Below are positions 10,142 to 20,500 of a stretch of 64,000 nt of DNA, one piece after another (position 1 is the stretch's first letter; every line of letters starts with the position of its first letter). The translations under genes and the position numbers were made by a program. The stretch lies in contig OX421494.1 in assembly GCA_949126835.1 (NCBI GenBank), positions 57,540,358-57,604,357 of the forward strand. The letters run 5' to 3'. The notes under the pieces were generated by a model. It did no database searches, was not told the origin of the DNA, and was given only the letters and a program-made list of their open reading frames with translations. This stretch comes from Anisus vortex (Eukaryota; Mollusca; Gastropoda; Planorbidae).

Positions 10142-11476
10142 TACATTGTTATTGTTGAACCGAACCCTCCTATCGTCCCCGCCTTCGGATCCGTTTGTAC
10201 GAGTCTCGTCTCTGTAACTTTGACCTACTGGTTTATTTCGCCAACAGTCTCGCGACCAGTGCCCAGTTTGACCACATGTGTAGCACTCATTGCTATTTTG
10301 ATGGTTGTATGCTTGATGTTTTTGTTTGTAACCGTCATATGTCTGTTTCTGTGATCGGTCAGGTGACATGTAGGCCGATTGTTGTCTAAGAGATTGTTTC
10401 CCAATTGGTGAATGTGATCTATGAGGTGATTGTGGCCTCTGTCTAAACGGTGATTGCGATCTATATGATGGTTGTGGCCTCTGTCTAAAGGGTGATTGTG
10501 GTCTATATGGTGATTGTGGCCTCTGTCTAAAGGGTGATTGCGATCTATATGATGGTTGTGGCCTCTGTCTAAAGGGTGATTGTGGTCTATATGGTGATTG
10601 TGGCCTCTGTCTAAACGCTGATTGCGGTCTTTGTGGTGTTCTTTCCCGTGATTTCCGATCACTAATTGTGGCCACGGCATCGTTTGTTTGTGTTTCTGTT
10701 TGTCCTAAAGGTCTGTTGGGGAAAATGGAGAAGTAATTGTCGCAACCCTTCTCTACGTCGTCTATTGTCTTGGGTTCCCTGGTCAAAATATGGTGTCTGA
10801 CGTCTGTCGCCACTGTCCTCGTCACTTTGTCCCTAAGTATCAAGTCCAATAGTCCGTCGTATGTTTTGTCAATGCCACTAAGCTCTACCCATCGCTTCAA
10901 GTAGTATTTTACTTTTCTGATGTAGCTTCCTGATTTGTCCCCCTTGTCTGGTCGCATGTTCCGAAATCGGTCACTATATCCTGCGCATGTTAGCCCATAG
11001 TGTTTTTGTATTTCTTTTTTTAGCTTCACGTAGTCTGTTTCCGCGCCTAGTTCCGTGGTATAATGGTCGCACCCTCTATCTAACAAAATTTTTCTGAACT
11101 CATGGCACCATCGTTTTCCTTCTAACCCTATTTCTATGGCTTCTCTTTCAAAAATATCTATGAGGTTGTCAATATCTTCTGGTTCATTACCCCCTTTTAG
11201 TCCTACCAGCCGCATCTTTATCCATTTCTTTCCGCCTTCGTCCTCTCTTTTACTCTCTATCATTTCTCCCTCCGACTTCGCGCTTTCTTTCAATAATTCC
11301 AATTTTTTTATTTCTCTCTCTTCTCTCCTTGTATTCCTTTCTTCCCGTTCCCTCTCTAGTTCCCGTGCATCTTTTAATTTCTTTTCTGCCCATTCTATCA
11401 AGTCTCCGCCCTCTAATTTACATTTCTCTCCTAAGTCTATATAATAGGCTAAACCCAGTTTATCCTCATTACTCAT
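10139..11476 (-). CDS. Gag polyprotein of the Gmr1-like element
   Basis: 445 residues from the ATG at 11474-11476, which begins MSNEDKLGLAYY and has A at -3. The frame is open upstream to a TTG at 11557, but that extension looks like leader. Layout: N-terminal helical segment; a highly charged coiled-coil-like stretch rich in E, K and R (about residues 35-75); and a capsid-like region with RFRNMRPDKGDKSGSYI and LKRWVELSGI. A proline/glutamine/arginine-rich repeat (QRPQSPYRPQSPF type) follows, and then a CCHC zinc knuckle CYTCGQTGHWSRDC near residues 398-411. About 34 residues later it ends at UGA. The knuckle and capsid region match metazoan gypsy Gag proteins, which assemble particles and bind the RNA. 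Confidence 0.92.
   Translation of the reverse strand: MSNEDKLGLAYYIDLGEKCKLEGGDLIEWAEKKLKDARELEREREERNTRREEREIKKLELLKESAKSEGEMIESKREDEGGKKWIKMRLVGLKGGNEPEDIDNLIDIFEREAIEIGLEGKRWCHEFRKILLDRGCDHYTTELGAETDYVKLKKEIQKHYGLTCAGYSDRFRNMRPDKGDKSGSYIRKVKYYLKRWVELSGIDKTYDGLLDLILRDKVTRTVATDVRHHILTREPKTIDDVEKGCDNYFSIFPNRPLGQTETQTNDAVATISDRKSRERTPQRPQSAFRQRPQSPYRPQSPFRQRPQPSYRSQSPFRQRPQSPYRPQSPFRQRPQPSYRSQSPFRQRPQSPHRSHSPIGKQSLRQQSAYMSPDRSQKQTYDGYKQKHQAYNHQNSNECYTCGQTGHWSRDCWRNKPVGQSYRDETRTNGSEGGDDRRVRFNNNNV
10395..10625 (-). repeat. Minisatellite inside gag (Pro/Gln-rich repeat)
   Basis: Short in-frame tandem repeats encoding QRPQSPYRPQSPF / QRPQPSYRSQSPF-type peptides. The DNA shows alternating 'ggtgattgtggcctctgtc' and 'tatatggtgattg' blocks. 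A shifted frame reads as His/Asp-rich repeats (10225-10680) but is only a shadow of this repeat. Confidence 0.85.
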
Positions 11477-12924
11477 TTTACCACTCCAAATTCTACTAAT
11501 TAAGTAATCAGAAAAAATTATAAAAAAGATGTATAGTTTGTAGTCCCACTTATTCAATTGTGCGATCAGTTACTTCCTAATCAATTTTTTTACTAAAATA
11601 GTAATTACTGATAACGACACTGTAAGCGATTTTGTCAACCCAGTGTGTGTATACAAATCCCAAATTATACAAGTGTGTCATTAAAGATCACCACTGACGT
11701 CGAAAGATAATCTTATTTTTCCAACACACGCTGAGTTAATTGCCCTAAAAAATTATTTCTACACTATTCTCCACACATGTAAATTCAGTTCGAATTGTGT
11801 GTAGGATAATATATAATTTCATTAAAATAAACAGAAAGCATAATACATAGCATACACAAAATCATGAATCATAATAATACTTAAATACAGGCATACTTGC
11901 TTTTACAATCGCCGATGCGCTTGAGTAGTTTCTTCCCGTAACAGGTCAACAATGTCAACGGTCACAGTTCGATGTACCTCTGGTCACACAGGGAAATAAC
12001 TAGCAGTTCATTCAGAGTGTGTTTTTACCCGTGTCGTTTCGTCCCAGTATCAGGGATGCACATCAGGTTTTGTCATTCACAGCACGGGACGGCAAGGTTA
12101 GAGACCCCCGGTCAGCATACGGCCCACGTACGGTGAGCATAGGTCTGCACGTCAGGGTTGTCACTCACAGCACAGGTCGGCATACGGCCCACGTACGGTG
12201 AGCATAGGTCTGCACGTCAGGGTTGTCACTCACAGCACAGGTCAGCATACGGCCCACGTACGGTGAGCATAGGTCTGCACGTCAGGGTTGTCACTCACAG
12301 CACAGGTCAGCATACGGCCCACGTACGGTGAGCATAGGTCTGCACGTCAGGGTTGTCACTCACAGCACAGGTCAGCATACGGCCCACGTACGGTGAGCAT
12401 AGGTCTGCACGTCAGGGTTGTCACTCACAGCACAGGACGGGCAAGGTCTGCACACTCACAGCACAGGTCAGCATACGCCCACGTACGGTGAGCATAGGTC
12501 TGCACGTCAGGGTTGTCACTCACAGCACAGGACGGGCAAGGTCTGCACACTCACAGCACAGGTCAGCATACGCCCACGTACGGTGAGCATAGGTCTGCAC
12601 GTCAGGGTTGTCACTCACAGCACAGGACGGTCAAAGTGAAAGACCCCAGGTCAGCATACGGTCCCGCAAACGATCAGCTTACGTGTAGATCACAGCACAA
12701 GGCAGCACAATATCTTTGCTGGCACCTTATTACTGTAGTGTAGTTTAAAATTTAAAATTCACAGTACTTCTGGTTACGATGATCATCGCACCATTTAAAC
12801 TAATGTTAAATGTTATTTCAAGTTCGAGACGTACAGGGTCTGGTCGAACCTCTAAAGTATGGAAACTGCACACAACGCTTGTTATTCCCAGTTCGAGACG
12901 TACTGGGTCTGGGTCGAACCTCTA
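11477..12924 (-). other. 5' leader (non-coding) of the LTR element
   Basis: About 1.45 kb between the primer-binding site and the Gag ATG, unusually long for a gypsy leader. It contains a tandem-repeat block (12100-12650). Near the LTR, a GTTCGAGACGTAC...GGTCGAACCTCTA segment is duplicated (about 12820-12855 and 12890-12924). No protein domain is seen. Packaging or internal-entry signals could be here, but the sequence does not prove either. Confidence 0.75.
12100..12650 (-). repeat. 65-bp / 95-bp tandem repeats in the leader
   Basis: Successive copies of a 65-bp unit marked by CACGTACGGTGAGCATAGGT and GTCAGGGTTGTCACTCACAG, starting near 12130. Two longer 95-bp variants toward 12650 carry an extra GGACGGGCAAGGTCTGCAC segment. 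Several short overlapping open frames here arise from the repeat. Confidence 0.9.
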
Positions 12925-12935
12925 GTTGGGCGCCA
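12925..12935 (-). other. Primer-binding site, tRNA-Lys type
   Basis: On the minus strand, two bases after the 5' LTR, the sequence reads TGGCGCCCAAC. It is complementary to the 3' end of a metazoan tRNA-Lys (CUU) carrying CCA (GTTGGGCGCCA). Eleven bases match before the sequence diverges. Confidence 0.8.
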
Positions 12936-12937
12936 AA

Positions 12938-13189
12938 TGTTATAATTATATTACACTGTTCTTTATTCAACTAACACGCTGGACACAAGGGTTTCAGTTC
13001 CACCTTTATTTTACATGTACATACCGAATCACCAATCAAAATCCCTACAGCTCTCTCCTGTTCAGCTCTCATACCCCGAATGTCCAGTCTTCCTATCTTA
13101 CACACCCCGTGTTCGCTCCCTTCATTCACGATTCCCCCTAACTGACTTGAGTTCATTCATTCCTATCTTTACAATAACATCACTGAGCT

Positions 13190-13221
<32 letters not shown>

Positions 13222-13299
13222 CCTACACACACCTATTTGTCGACAATAGATTTTAATTCATTCATATCCACTCTCTTTCACTCAAAATAGCTCACAACA
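12938..13299 (-). repeat. 5' LTR of the Gmr1-like element
   Basis: A 362-bp LTR, TGTT...AACA, almost identical to the copy at 5726-6083. The CA microsatellite is 4 bp longer and there are two substitutions (near 13162 and in the CCTATTTG segment). It should hold the element promoter, but I could not identify a convincing core promoter by eye. Confidence 0.95.
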
Positions 13300-13304
13300 G
13301 CTAC
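13300..13304. repeat. Target-site duplication, right copy (GCTAC)
   Basis: GCTAC directly follows the right LTR and matches 5721-5725. Removing the element and one copy restores a regular satellite phase (GGCGCTACC). Confidence 0.93.
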
Positions 13305-16300
13305 CTCTGAATACGTCGGCGCTACCTATTAGTAGGTCGGCGCTACCTTTGAGTAGGTCGGCGTCACCGCTAAGTAGGTCGGCGCTACCGCTGGGTAGGT
13401 CGGCGCTACCGCTGGGTAGGTCGGCGCTACAGCCGGGTAAGTCAGCGCTACCGCTGGGTAGTTCGGCGCTACCGCTGGGTAGGTCGGTGCTACCGCTGAG
13501 TAGGTCGGCGCTACAGTTGAGTACGTCGGCGCTACCTTTTAGTAGGTCGGCGCTAACTTTAAGTAGGTCGGCGCTACCGCTGGGTAGGTCGGCGCTACCT
13601 CTGAATACGTCGGCGCTAACTTTTGGTAGGTCGGCGCTACCTTTGAGTAGGTCGGCGTCAACGCTAAGTAGGTCGGCGCTACCGCTGGGTAGGTCTGCGC
13701 TACCTCTGAATACGTCGGCGCTACCTATTAGTAGGTCGGCGCTACCGCTGAGTAGGTCGGCGCTATAGCTGTGTACGTCGGCGCTACCTTTTAGTAGGTC
13801 GGCGCTACCTTTTAGTAGGTCTGCGCCACCGACAAGTAGTTCGACGCTACCGCTGAGTAGGTCCGCGCTACCGCTGGGTAAGTCGGCGCTACCGTTTAGT
13901 AGGTCGGCGCTACCGCTGGATAGGTCGGCGCTACCGCTGAGTAAGTCGGCGCAACCGCTAAGTACGTCGGCAATACCGCTGAGTAGGTCGGCGCTAACGC
14001 TGAGTAAGTCGGCGCTACCGCCGGGTAGGTAGGTGCTTCCGCCGGGTAGGTCGGCGCTACCGCTGCGTAAGTCGGCGCTACCTCTGAGTACGTCGGCGCT
14101 ACCTTTTATTTGGTCGGCGCTACCTTTTAGTAGGTCGGCGTTACTGCTAAATAGGTCGGCGCTATCGCTGGGTAGGTCGGCGCTACCGCTGAGTAGGTAT
14201 GCGCTACCGCTGAGAAGGTCGGCGCTACCGCTGGGTAGGTCGGCGCTACCGCTGGGTAGGTCGGCGCTACCTCTGAATACGTCGGCGCTACCTATTAGTA
14301 GGTCGGCGCTACCTTTGAGTTGGTCGGCGTCACCGCTAAGTAGGTCGGCGCTACCGCTGGGTAGGTCGGCGCTACCGCTGGGTAGGTCGGCGCTACAGCC
14401 GGGTAAGTCAGCGCTATCGCTGGGTAGTTCGGCGCTATTGCTGGGTAGGTCGGCGCTACATTTGAGTACGTCGGCGCTACCATTTAGTAGGTCGGCGCTA
14501 ATTTAAGTAGGTCGGCGCTACCGCTGGGTAGGTCGGCGCTACCTCTGAATACGTCGGCGCTACCTTTTGGTAGGTCGGCGCTACCTTTGAGTAGGTCGGC
14601 GTCAGCGCTAAGTAGGTCGGCGCTACCGCTGGGTAGGTCTGCGCTACCGCGTGATAGGTCAGCGCTACCGCAGGTTAGGTCGGCGCTACCGCTAGGTAGG
14701 TCGGCGCTACCGCCGGGTAAGTCGGCGCTACCGCTAGGTAGTTCGGCGCTACCGCTGGGTAGGTCGGCGCTACAGGGGAGTAGATCGGCGCTACAGTTGA
14801 GTACGTCGGCGCTACCATTTAGTAGGTCGGCGCTAACTTTAAGTAGGTCGGCGCCACCTTTTAGTAGGTCGGCGCTACCTTTTAGTAGGTCGGCGCCACC
14901 TTTGAGAAGGTCGGCGCCACCGCTAAGTAGGTCGGCGCTACCGCTGGGTAGGTCGGCGCTACCTCTGGCTAGGTCTGTGCCACCGCTAAGTAGGTCGGGG
15001 CTATCGCTGGATAGGTCGGGGCTACCGCTGGGTAGGTCGGCGCTACCGCTGGGTAGGTCGGCGCTACCGCTGAGTAGGTCGGCGCAACCGCTGAGAACGT
15101 CGGCGCTACCTTTTATTTGGTCGGCGCTACCTTTTAGTAGGTCGGCGCTACTGCTAAATAGGTCGGCGCTATCGCTGGGTAGGTCGGCGCTACCGCTGAG
15201 TAGGTCGGCGCTACCGCTGAGAAGGTCGGCGCTACCGCTGGGTAGGTCGGCGCTACCGCTGGGTAGGTCGGCGCTACCTCTGAATACGTCGGCGCTACCT
15301 TTTAGTAGCTCGGCGCTACCTTTGAGTAGGTCGGCGTCACCGCTAAGTAGGTCGGCGCTACCGCTGAGTAGGTCGGCGCTACCGCTGGGTAGGTCGGCGC
15401 TACCTCTAAATACGTCGGCGCTACCTTTTGGTAGGTCGGCGCTACCTTTGAGTAGGTCGGCGTCACCGCTAAGTAGGTCGGCGCTACCGCTGGGTAGGTC
15501 TGCGCTACCGCGTGGTAGGTCAGCGCTACCGCTGGGTAGGTCGGCGCTACCGCTAGGTAGGTCGGCGCTACCGCCGGGTAAGTCGGCGCTACCGCTGGGT
15601 AGTTCGGCGCTACCGCTGGGTAGGTCGGCGCTACAGGGGAGTAGATCGGCGCTACAGTTGAGTACGTCGGCGCTACCATTGAGTAGGTCGGCGCTAACTT
15701 TAAGTAGGTCGGCGCCACCTTTTAGTAGGTCGGCGCTACCTTTTAGTAGGTCGGCGCCACCTTTGAGAAGGTCGGCGCCACCGCTAAGTAGGTCGGCGCT
15801 ACCGCTGGGTAGGTCGGCGCTACCTCTGGCTAGGTCTGCGCCACCGCTAAGTAGGTCGGGGCTACCGCTGGGTAGGTCGGGGCCACCGCTGGGTAGGTCG
15901 GCGCTACCGCTGGGTAGGTCGGCGCTACCGCTGAGTAGGTCGGCGCAACCGCTGAGTACGTCGGCGCTACCTTTTATTTGGTCGGCGCTACCTTTTAGTA
16001 GGTCGGCGCTACTGCTAAATAGGTCGGCGCTATCGCTGGGTAGGTCGGCGCTACCGCTGAGTAGGTCGGCGCTACCGCTGAGAAGGTCGGTGCTACCGCT
16101 GGGTAGGTCGGCGCTACCGCTGGGTAGGTCGGCGCTACCTCTGAATACGTCGGCGCTACCTTTTAGTAGCTCGGCGCTACCTTTGAGTAGGTCGGCGTCA
16201 CCGCTAAGTAGGTCGGCGCTACCGCTGGGTAGGTCGGCGCTACCGCTGGGTAGGTCGGCGCTACCTCTGAATACGTCGGCGCTACCTTTTGGTAGGTCGG

Positions 16301-17599
16301 CGCTACCTTTGAGTAGGTCGGCGTCACCGCTAAGTAGGTCGGCGCTACCGCTGGGTAGGTCTGCGCTACCGCGTGGTAGGTCGGCGCTACAGCTGGGTAG
16401 GTCGGCGCTACCGCTAGGTAGGTCGGCGCTACCGCCGGGTAAGTCGGCGCTACCGCTGGGTAGTTCGGCGCTACCGCTGGGTAGGTCGGCGCTACCGCTG
16501 GGTAGGTCGGCGCTACCGCTTGGTAGGTCGGCGCTACCGCTGGGTAGGTCGGCGCTACCGCTGAGTAGGTCGGCGCTACCGCTGAGTAGGTCGGCGCTAC
16601 AGTTGAGTACATCGGTGCTACCTTTTAATAGGTCGGCGCTACCTTTTAGTAGGTCGGCGCGACCTTTGAGTAGGTCGGCGCCACCGCTAAGTAGGTCGGC
16701 GCTACCGATTGGTAGGTCGGCGCTACCGCTGGGTAAGTAGGCGCTACCGCTGAGTAGGTCGGCGCTACCTTTTAGTAGGTCGGCGCTAACTTTGAGTAGG
16801 TCGGCGCCATCGCTAAGTAGGTCGGCGCTACCGCTGAGTAGGTCGGCGCCACCGCTAAGTAGGTCAGCGCTACCGCTGAGTAGGTCGGCGCTACCGCTGG
16901 GTAGGTCGGCGCTACCGCTGGGTAGTTCGGCGCTACCTTTGAGTACGTCGGCGCTACCTTTTACTAGGTCGGCGCTACCTTTAAGTAGGTCGGCGCCACC
17001 GCTAAGTAGGTCGGCGCTACCTTTTAGTAGGTCGGCGCTACCTTTTTGTAGGTCGGCGCCACCGCTAAGTAGGTCGGCGCTACCGCTGGGTAGGTCGACG
17101 CTACCGCTGGGTAGGTCGGCGCTACAGCCGGGTAGGTTGGCGCTACAGCCGGGTAGGTCGGCGCTACCGCTGAGTAGGTCGGCGCTACAGCTGTGTACGT
17201 CGGCGCTACCTTTTAGTAGGTCGGCGCTACCTTTTAGTAGGTCTGCGCCACCGCCAAGTAGTTCGGCGCTACCGCTGAGTAGGTCGGCGCTACCGCTGGG
17301 TAGGTCGGCGCTACCGCTGAGTAGGTCGGCGCTACAGTTGAGTACGTCGGCGCTACCTTTTAATAGGTCGGCGCTACCTTTTAGTAGGTCGGCGCGACCT
17401 TTGAGTAGGTCGGCGCCACCGCTAAGTAGGTCGGCGCTACCGATTTGTAGGTCGGCGCTACCGCTGGGTAAGTAGGCGCTACCGCTGAGTAGGTCGGCGC
17501 TACCTTTTAGTAGGTCGGCGCTAACTTTGAGTAGGTCGGCGCCATCGCTAAGTAGGTCGGCGCTACCGCTGAGTAGGTCGGCGCCACCGCTAAGAAGGT

Positions 17600-20500
17600 C
17601 AGCGCTACCGCTGAGTAGGTCGGCGCTACCGCTGGGTAGGTCGGCGCTACCGCTGGGTAGTTCGGCGCTACCTTTGAGTACGTCGGCGCTACCTTTTACT
17701 AGGTCGGCGCTACCTTTAAGTAGGTCGGCGCCACCGCTAAGTAGGTCGGCGCTACCTTTTTGTAGGTTGGCGCCACCGCTAAGTAGGTCGGCGCTACCGC
17801 TGGGTAGGTCGACGCTACCGCTGGGTAGGTCGGCGCTACCGCCGGGTAGGTTGGCGCTACAGCCGGGTAGGTCGGCGCTACCGCTGGGTAGGTCGGCGCT
17901 ACCGCTGAGTAGGTCGGTGCTACAGCTGTGTACGTCGGCGCTACCTTTTAGTAGGTCGGCGCTACCTTTTAGTAGGTCTGCGCCACCGCCAAGTAGTTCG
18001 GCGGTACCGCTGAGTAGGTCGGCGCTACCGCTGGGTAAGTCGGCGCTAACGTTTAGTAGGTGGGCGCTACCTCTGAAAACGTCGGCGCTACCTTTGAGTA
18101 GGTCGGCGCTACCTTTGAGTAGGTCGGCGCAACCACTAAGTACGTCGGCGCTACCGCTGAGTAGGTCGGCGCTAACGCTGAGTAAGTCGGCGCTACCGCT
18201 GAGTAGGTCGGCGCTACCGCTGGGTAAGTCGGCGCTACCGTTTAGTAGGTCGGCGCTACCGCTGGATAGGTCGGCGCTACCGCTGGGCAGGTCGGCGCTA
18301 CCGCTGAGTAGGTCGGCGCTACCTCTGAGAACGTCGGCGCTACCTTTGAGTAGTTCGGCGCTACCTTTGAGTAGGTCGGCGCAACCGCTAAGTACGTCGG
18401 CGCTACCGCTGAGTAGGTCGGCGCTAACGCTGAGTAAAGCGGCGCTACCGCTGAGTAGGTCGGCGCTACCGCTGGGTAGGTCGGCGCTACCGCGTGGTAG
18501 GTCAGCGCTACCGCTGGGTAGGTCGGCGCTACCGCTAGGTAGGTCGGCGCTACCGCCGGGTAAGTCGGCGCTACCGCTGGGTAGTTCGGCGCTACCGCTG
18601 GGTAGGTCGGCGCTACAGGGGAGTAGATCGGCGCTACAGTTGAGTACGTCGGCGCTACCATTTAGTAGGTCGGCGCTAACTTTAAGTAGGTCGGCGCCAC
18701 CTTTTAGTAGGTCGGCGCTACCTTTTAGTAGGTCGGCGCCACCTTTGAGAAGGTCGGCGCCACCGCTAAGTAGGTCGGCGCTACCGCTGGGTAGGTCGGC
18801 GCTACCTCTGGCTAGGTCTGCGCCACCGCTAAGTAGGTCGGGGCTATCGCTGGATAGGTCGGGGCTACCGCTGGGTAGGTCGGCGCTACCGCTGGGTAGG
18901 TCGGCGCTACCGCTGAGTAGGTCGGCGCAACCGCTGAGTACGTCGGCGCTACCTTTTATTTGGTCGGCGCTACCTTTTAGTAGGTCGGCGCTACTGCTAA
19001 ATAGGTCGGCGCTATCGCTGGGTAGGTCGGCGCTACCGCTGAGTAGGTCGGCGCTACCGCTGAGAAGGTCGGCGCTACCGCTGGGTAGGTCGGCGCTACC
19101 GCTGGGTAGGTCGGCGCTACCTCTGAATACGTCGGCGCTACCTTTTAGTAGCTCGGCGCTACCTTTGAGTAGGTCGGCGTCACCGCTAAGTAGGTCGGCG
19201 CTACCGCTGAGTAGGTCGGCGCTACCCCTGGGTAGGTCGGCGCTACCTCTAAATACGTCGGCGCTACCTTTTGGTAGGTCGGCGCTACCTTTGAGTAGGT
19301 CGGCGTCACCGCTAAGTAGGTCGGCGCTACCGCTGGGTAGGTCTGCGCTACCGCGTGGTAGGTCAGCGCTACCGCTGGGTAGGTCGGCGCTACCGCTAGG
19401 TAGGTCGGCGCTACCGCCGGGTAAGTCGGCGCTACCGCTGGGTAGTTCGGCGCTACCGCTGGGTAGGTCGGCGCTACAGGGGAGTAGATCGGCGCTACAG
19501 TTGAGTACGTCGGCGCTACCATTTAGTAGGTCGGCGCTAACTTTAAGTAGGTCGGCGCCACCTTTTAGTAGGTCGGCGCTACCTTTTAGTAGGTCGGCGC
19601 CACCTTTGAGAAGGTCGGCGCCACCGCTAAGTAGGTCGGCGCTACCGCTGGGTAGGTCGGCGCTACCTCTGGCTAGGTCTGCGCCACCGATAAGTAGGTC
19701 GGGGCTACCGCTGGGTAGGTCGGGGCCACCGCTGGGTAGGTCGGCGCTACCGCTGGGTAGGTCGGCGCTACCGCTGAGTAGGTCGGCGCAACCGCTGAGT
19801 ACGTCGGCGCTACCTTTTATTTGGTCGGCGCTACCTTTTAGTAGGTCGGCGCTACTGCTAAATAGGTCGGCGCTATCGCTGGGTAGGTCGGCGCTACCGC
19901 TGAGTAGGTCGGCGCTACCGCTGAGAAGGTCGGCGCTACCGCTGGGTAGGTCGGCGCTACCGCTGGGTAGGTCGGCGCTACCTCTGAATACGTCGGCGCT
20001 ACCTTTTAGTAGCTCGGCGCTACCTTTGAGTAGGTCGGCGTCACCGCTAAGTAGGTCGGCGCTACCGCTGGGTAAATCGGCGCTACCGCTGGGTAGGTCG
20101 GCGCTACCTCTGAATACGTCGGCGCTACCTTTTGGTAGGTCGGCGCTACCTTTGAGTAGGTCGGCGTCACCGCTAAGTAGGTCGGCGCTACCGCTGGGTA
20201 GGTCTGCGCTACCGTGTGGTAGGTCGGCGCTACAGCTGGGTAGGTCGGCGCTACCGCTAGGTAGGTCGGCGCTACCGCCGGGTAAGTCGGCGCTACCGCT
20301 GGGTAGTTCGGCGCTACCGCTGGGTAGGTCGGCGCTACCGCTGGGTAGGTCGGCGCTACCGCTTGGTAGGTCGGCGCTACCGCTGGGTAGGTCGGCGCTA
20401 CCGCTGAGTAGGTCGGCGCTACCGCTGAGTAGGTCGGCGCTACAGTTGAGTACATCGGCGCTACCTTTTAGTAGGTCGGCGCGACCTTTGAGTAGGTCGG

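Larger units (their letters stand above)
5726..13299 (-). mobile_element. LTR retrotransposon, Ty3/gypsy superfamily, Gmr1-like (integrase before RT)
   Basis: A complete 7,574-bp element read on the minus strand and inserted in the 21-bp array. It has near-identical LTRs beginning TGTT and ending AACA, a GCTAC target duplication, a primer-binding site next to the right LTR and a purine tract next to the left LTR. The order in transcription sense is Gag, protease (DTG), integrase (HHCC, DD35E, GPF), reverse transcriptase, RNase H. Placing integrase ahead of RT is typical of copia elements, yet the RT, RNase H and GPF-bearing integrase are gypsy-type. That combination is the diagnostic layout of the Gmr1 group. 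The LTRs differ by two substitutions and one CA-repeat length change, so the insertion is recent. Even so, protease has an in-frame TAA and RT a frameshift, so this copy is probably not autonomous. Confidence 0.93.

Noticed and set aside
10225..10680. His/Asp-rich frame (HNHHIDHNHPLDRG) overlapping gag
   Set aside because: Shadow frame of the gag minisatellite. The real Gag frame has the CCHC knuckle and capsid-like region.
15302..15718. Minus-strand APTYPAV-type repeat proteins (mussel-adhesive- or mucin-like at first sight)
   Set aside because: Same satellite read backwards; Tyr-Pro richness is a by-product of GGTAGGT. Frames are broken at every phase change.
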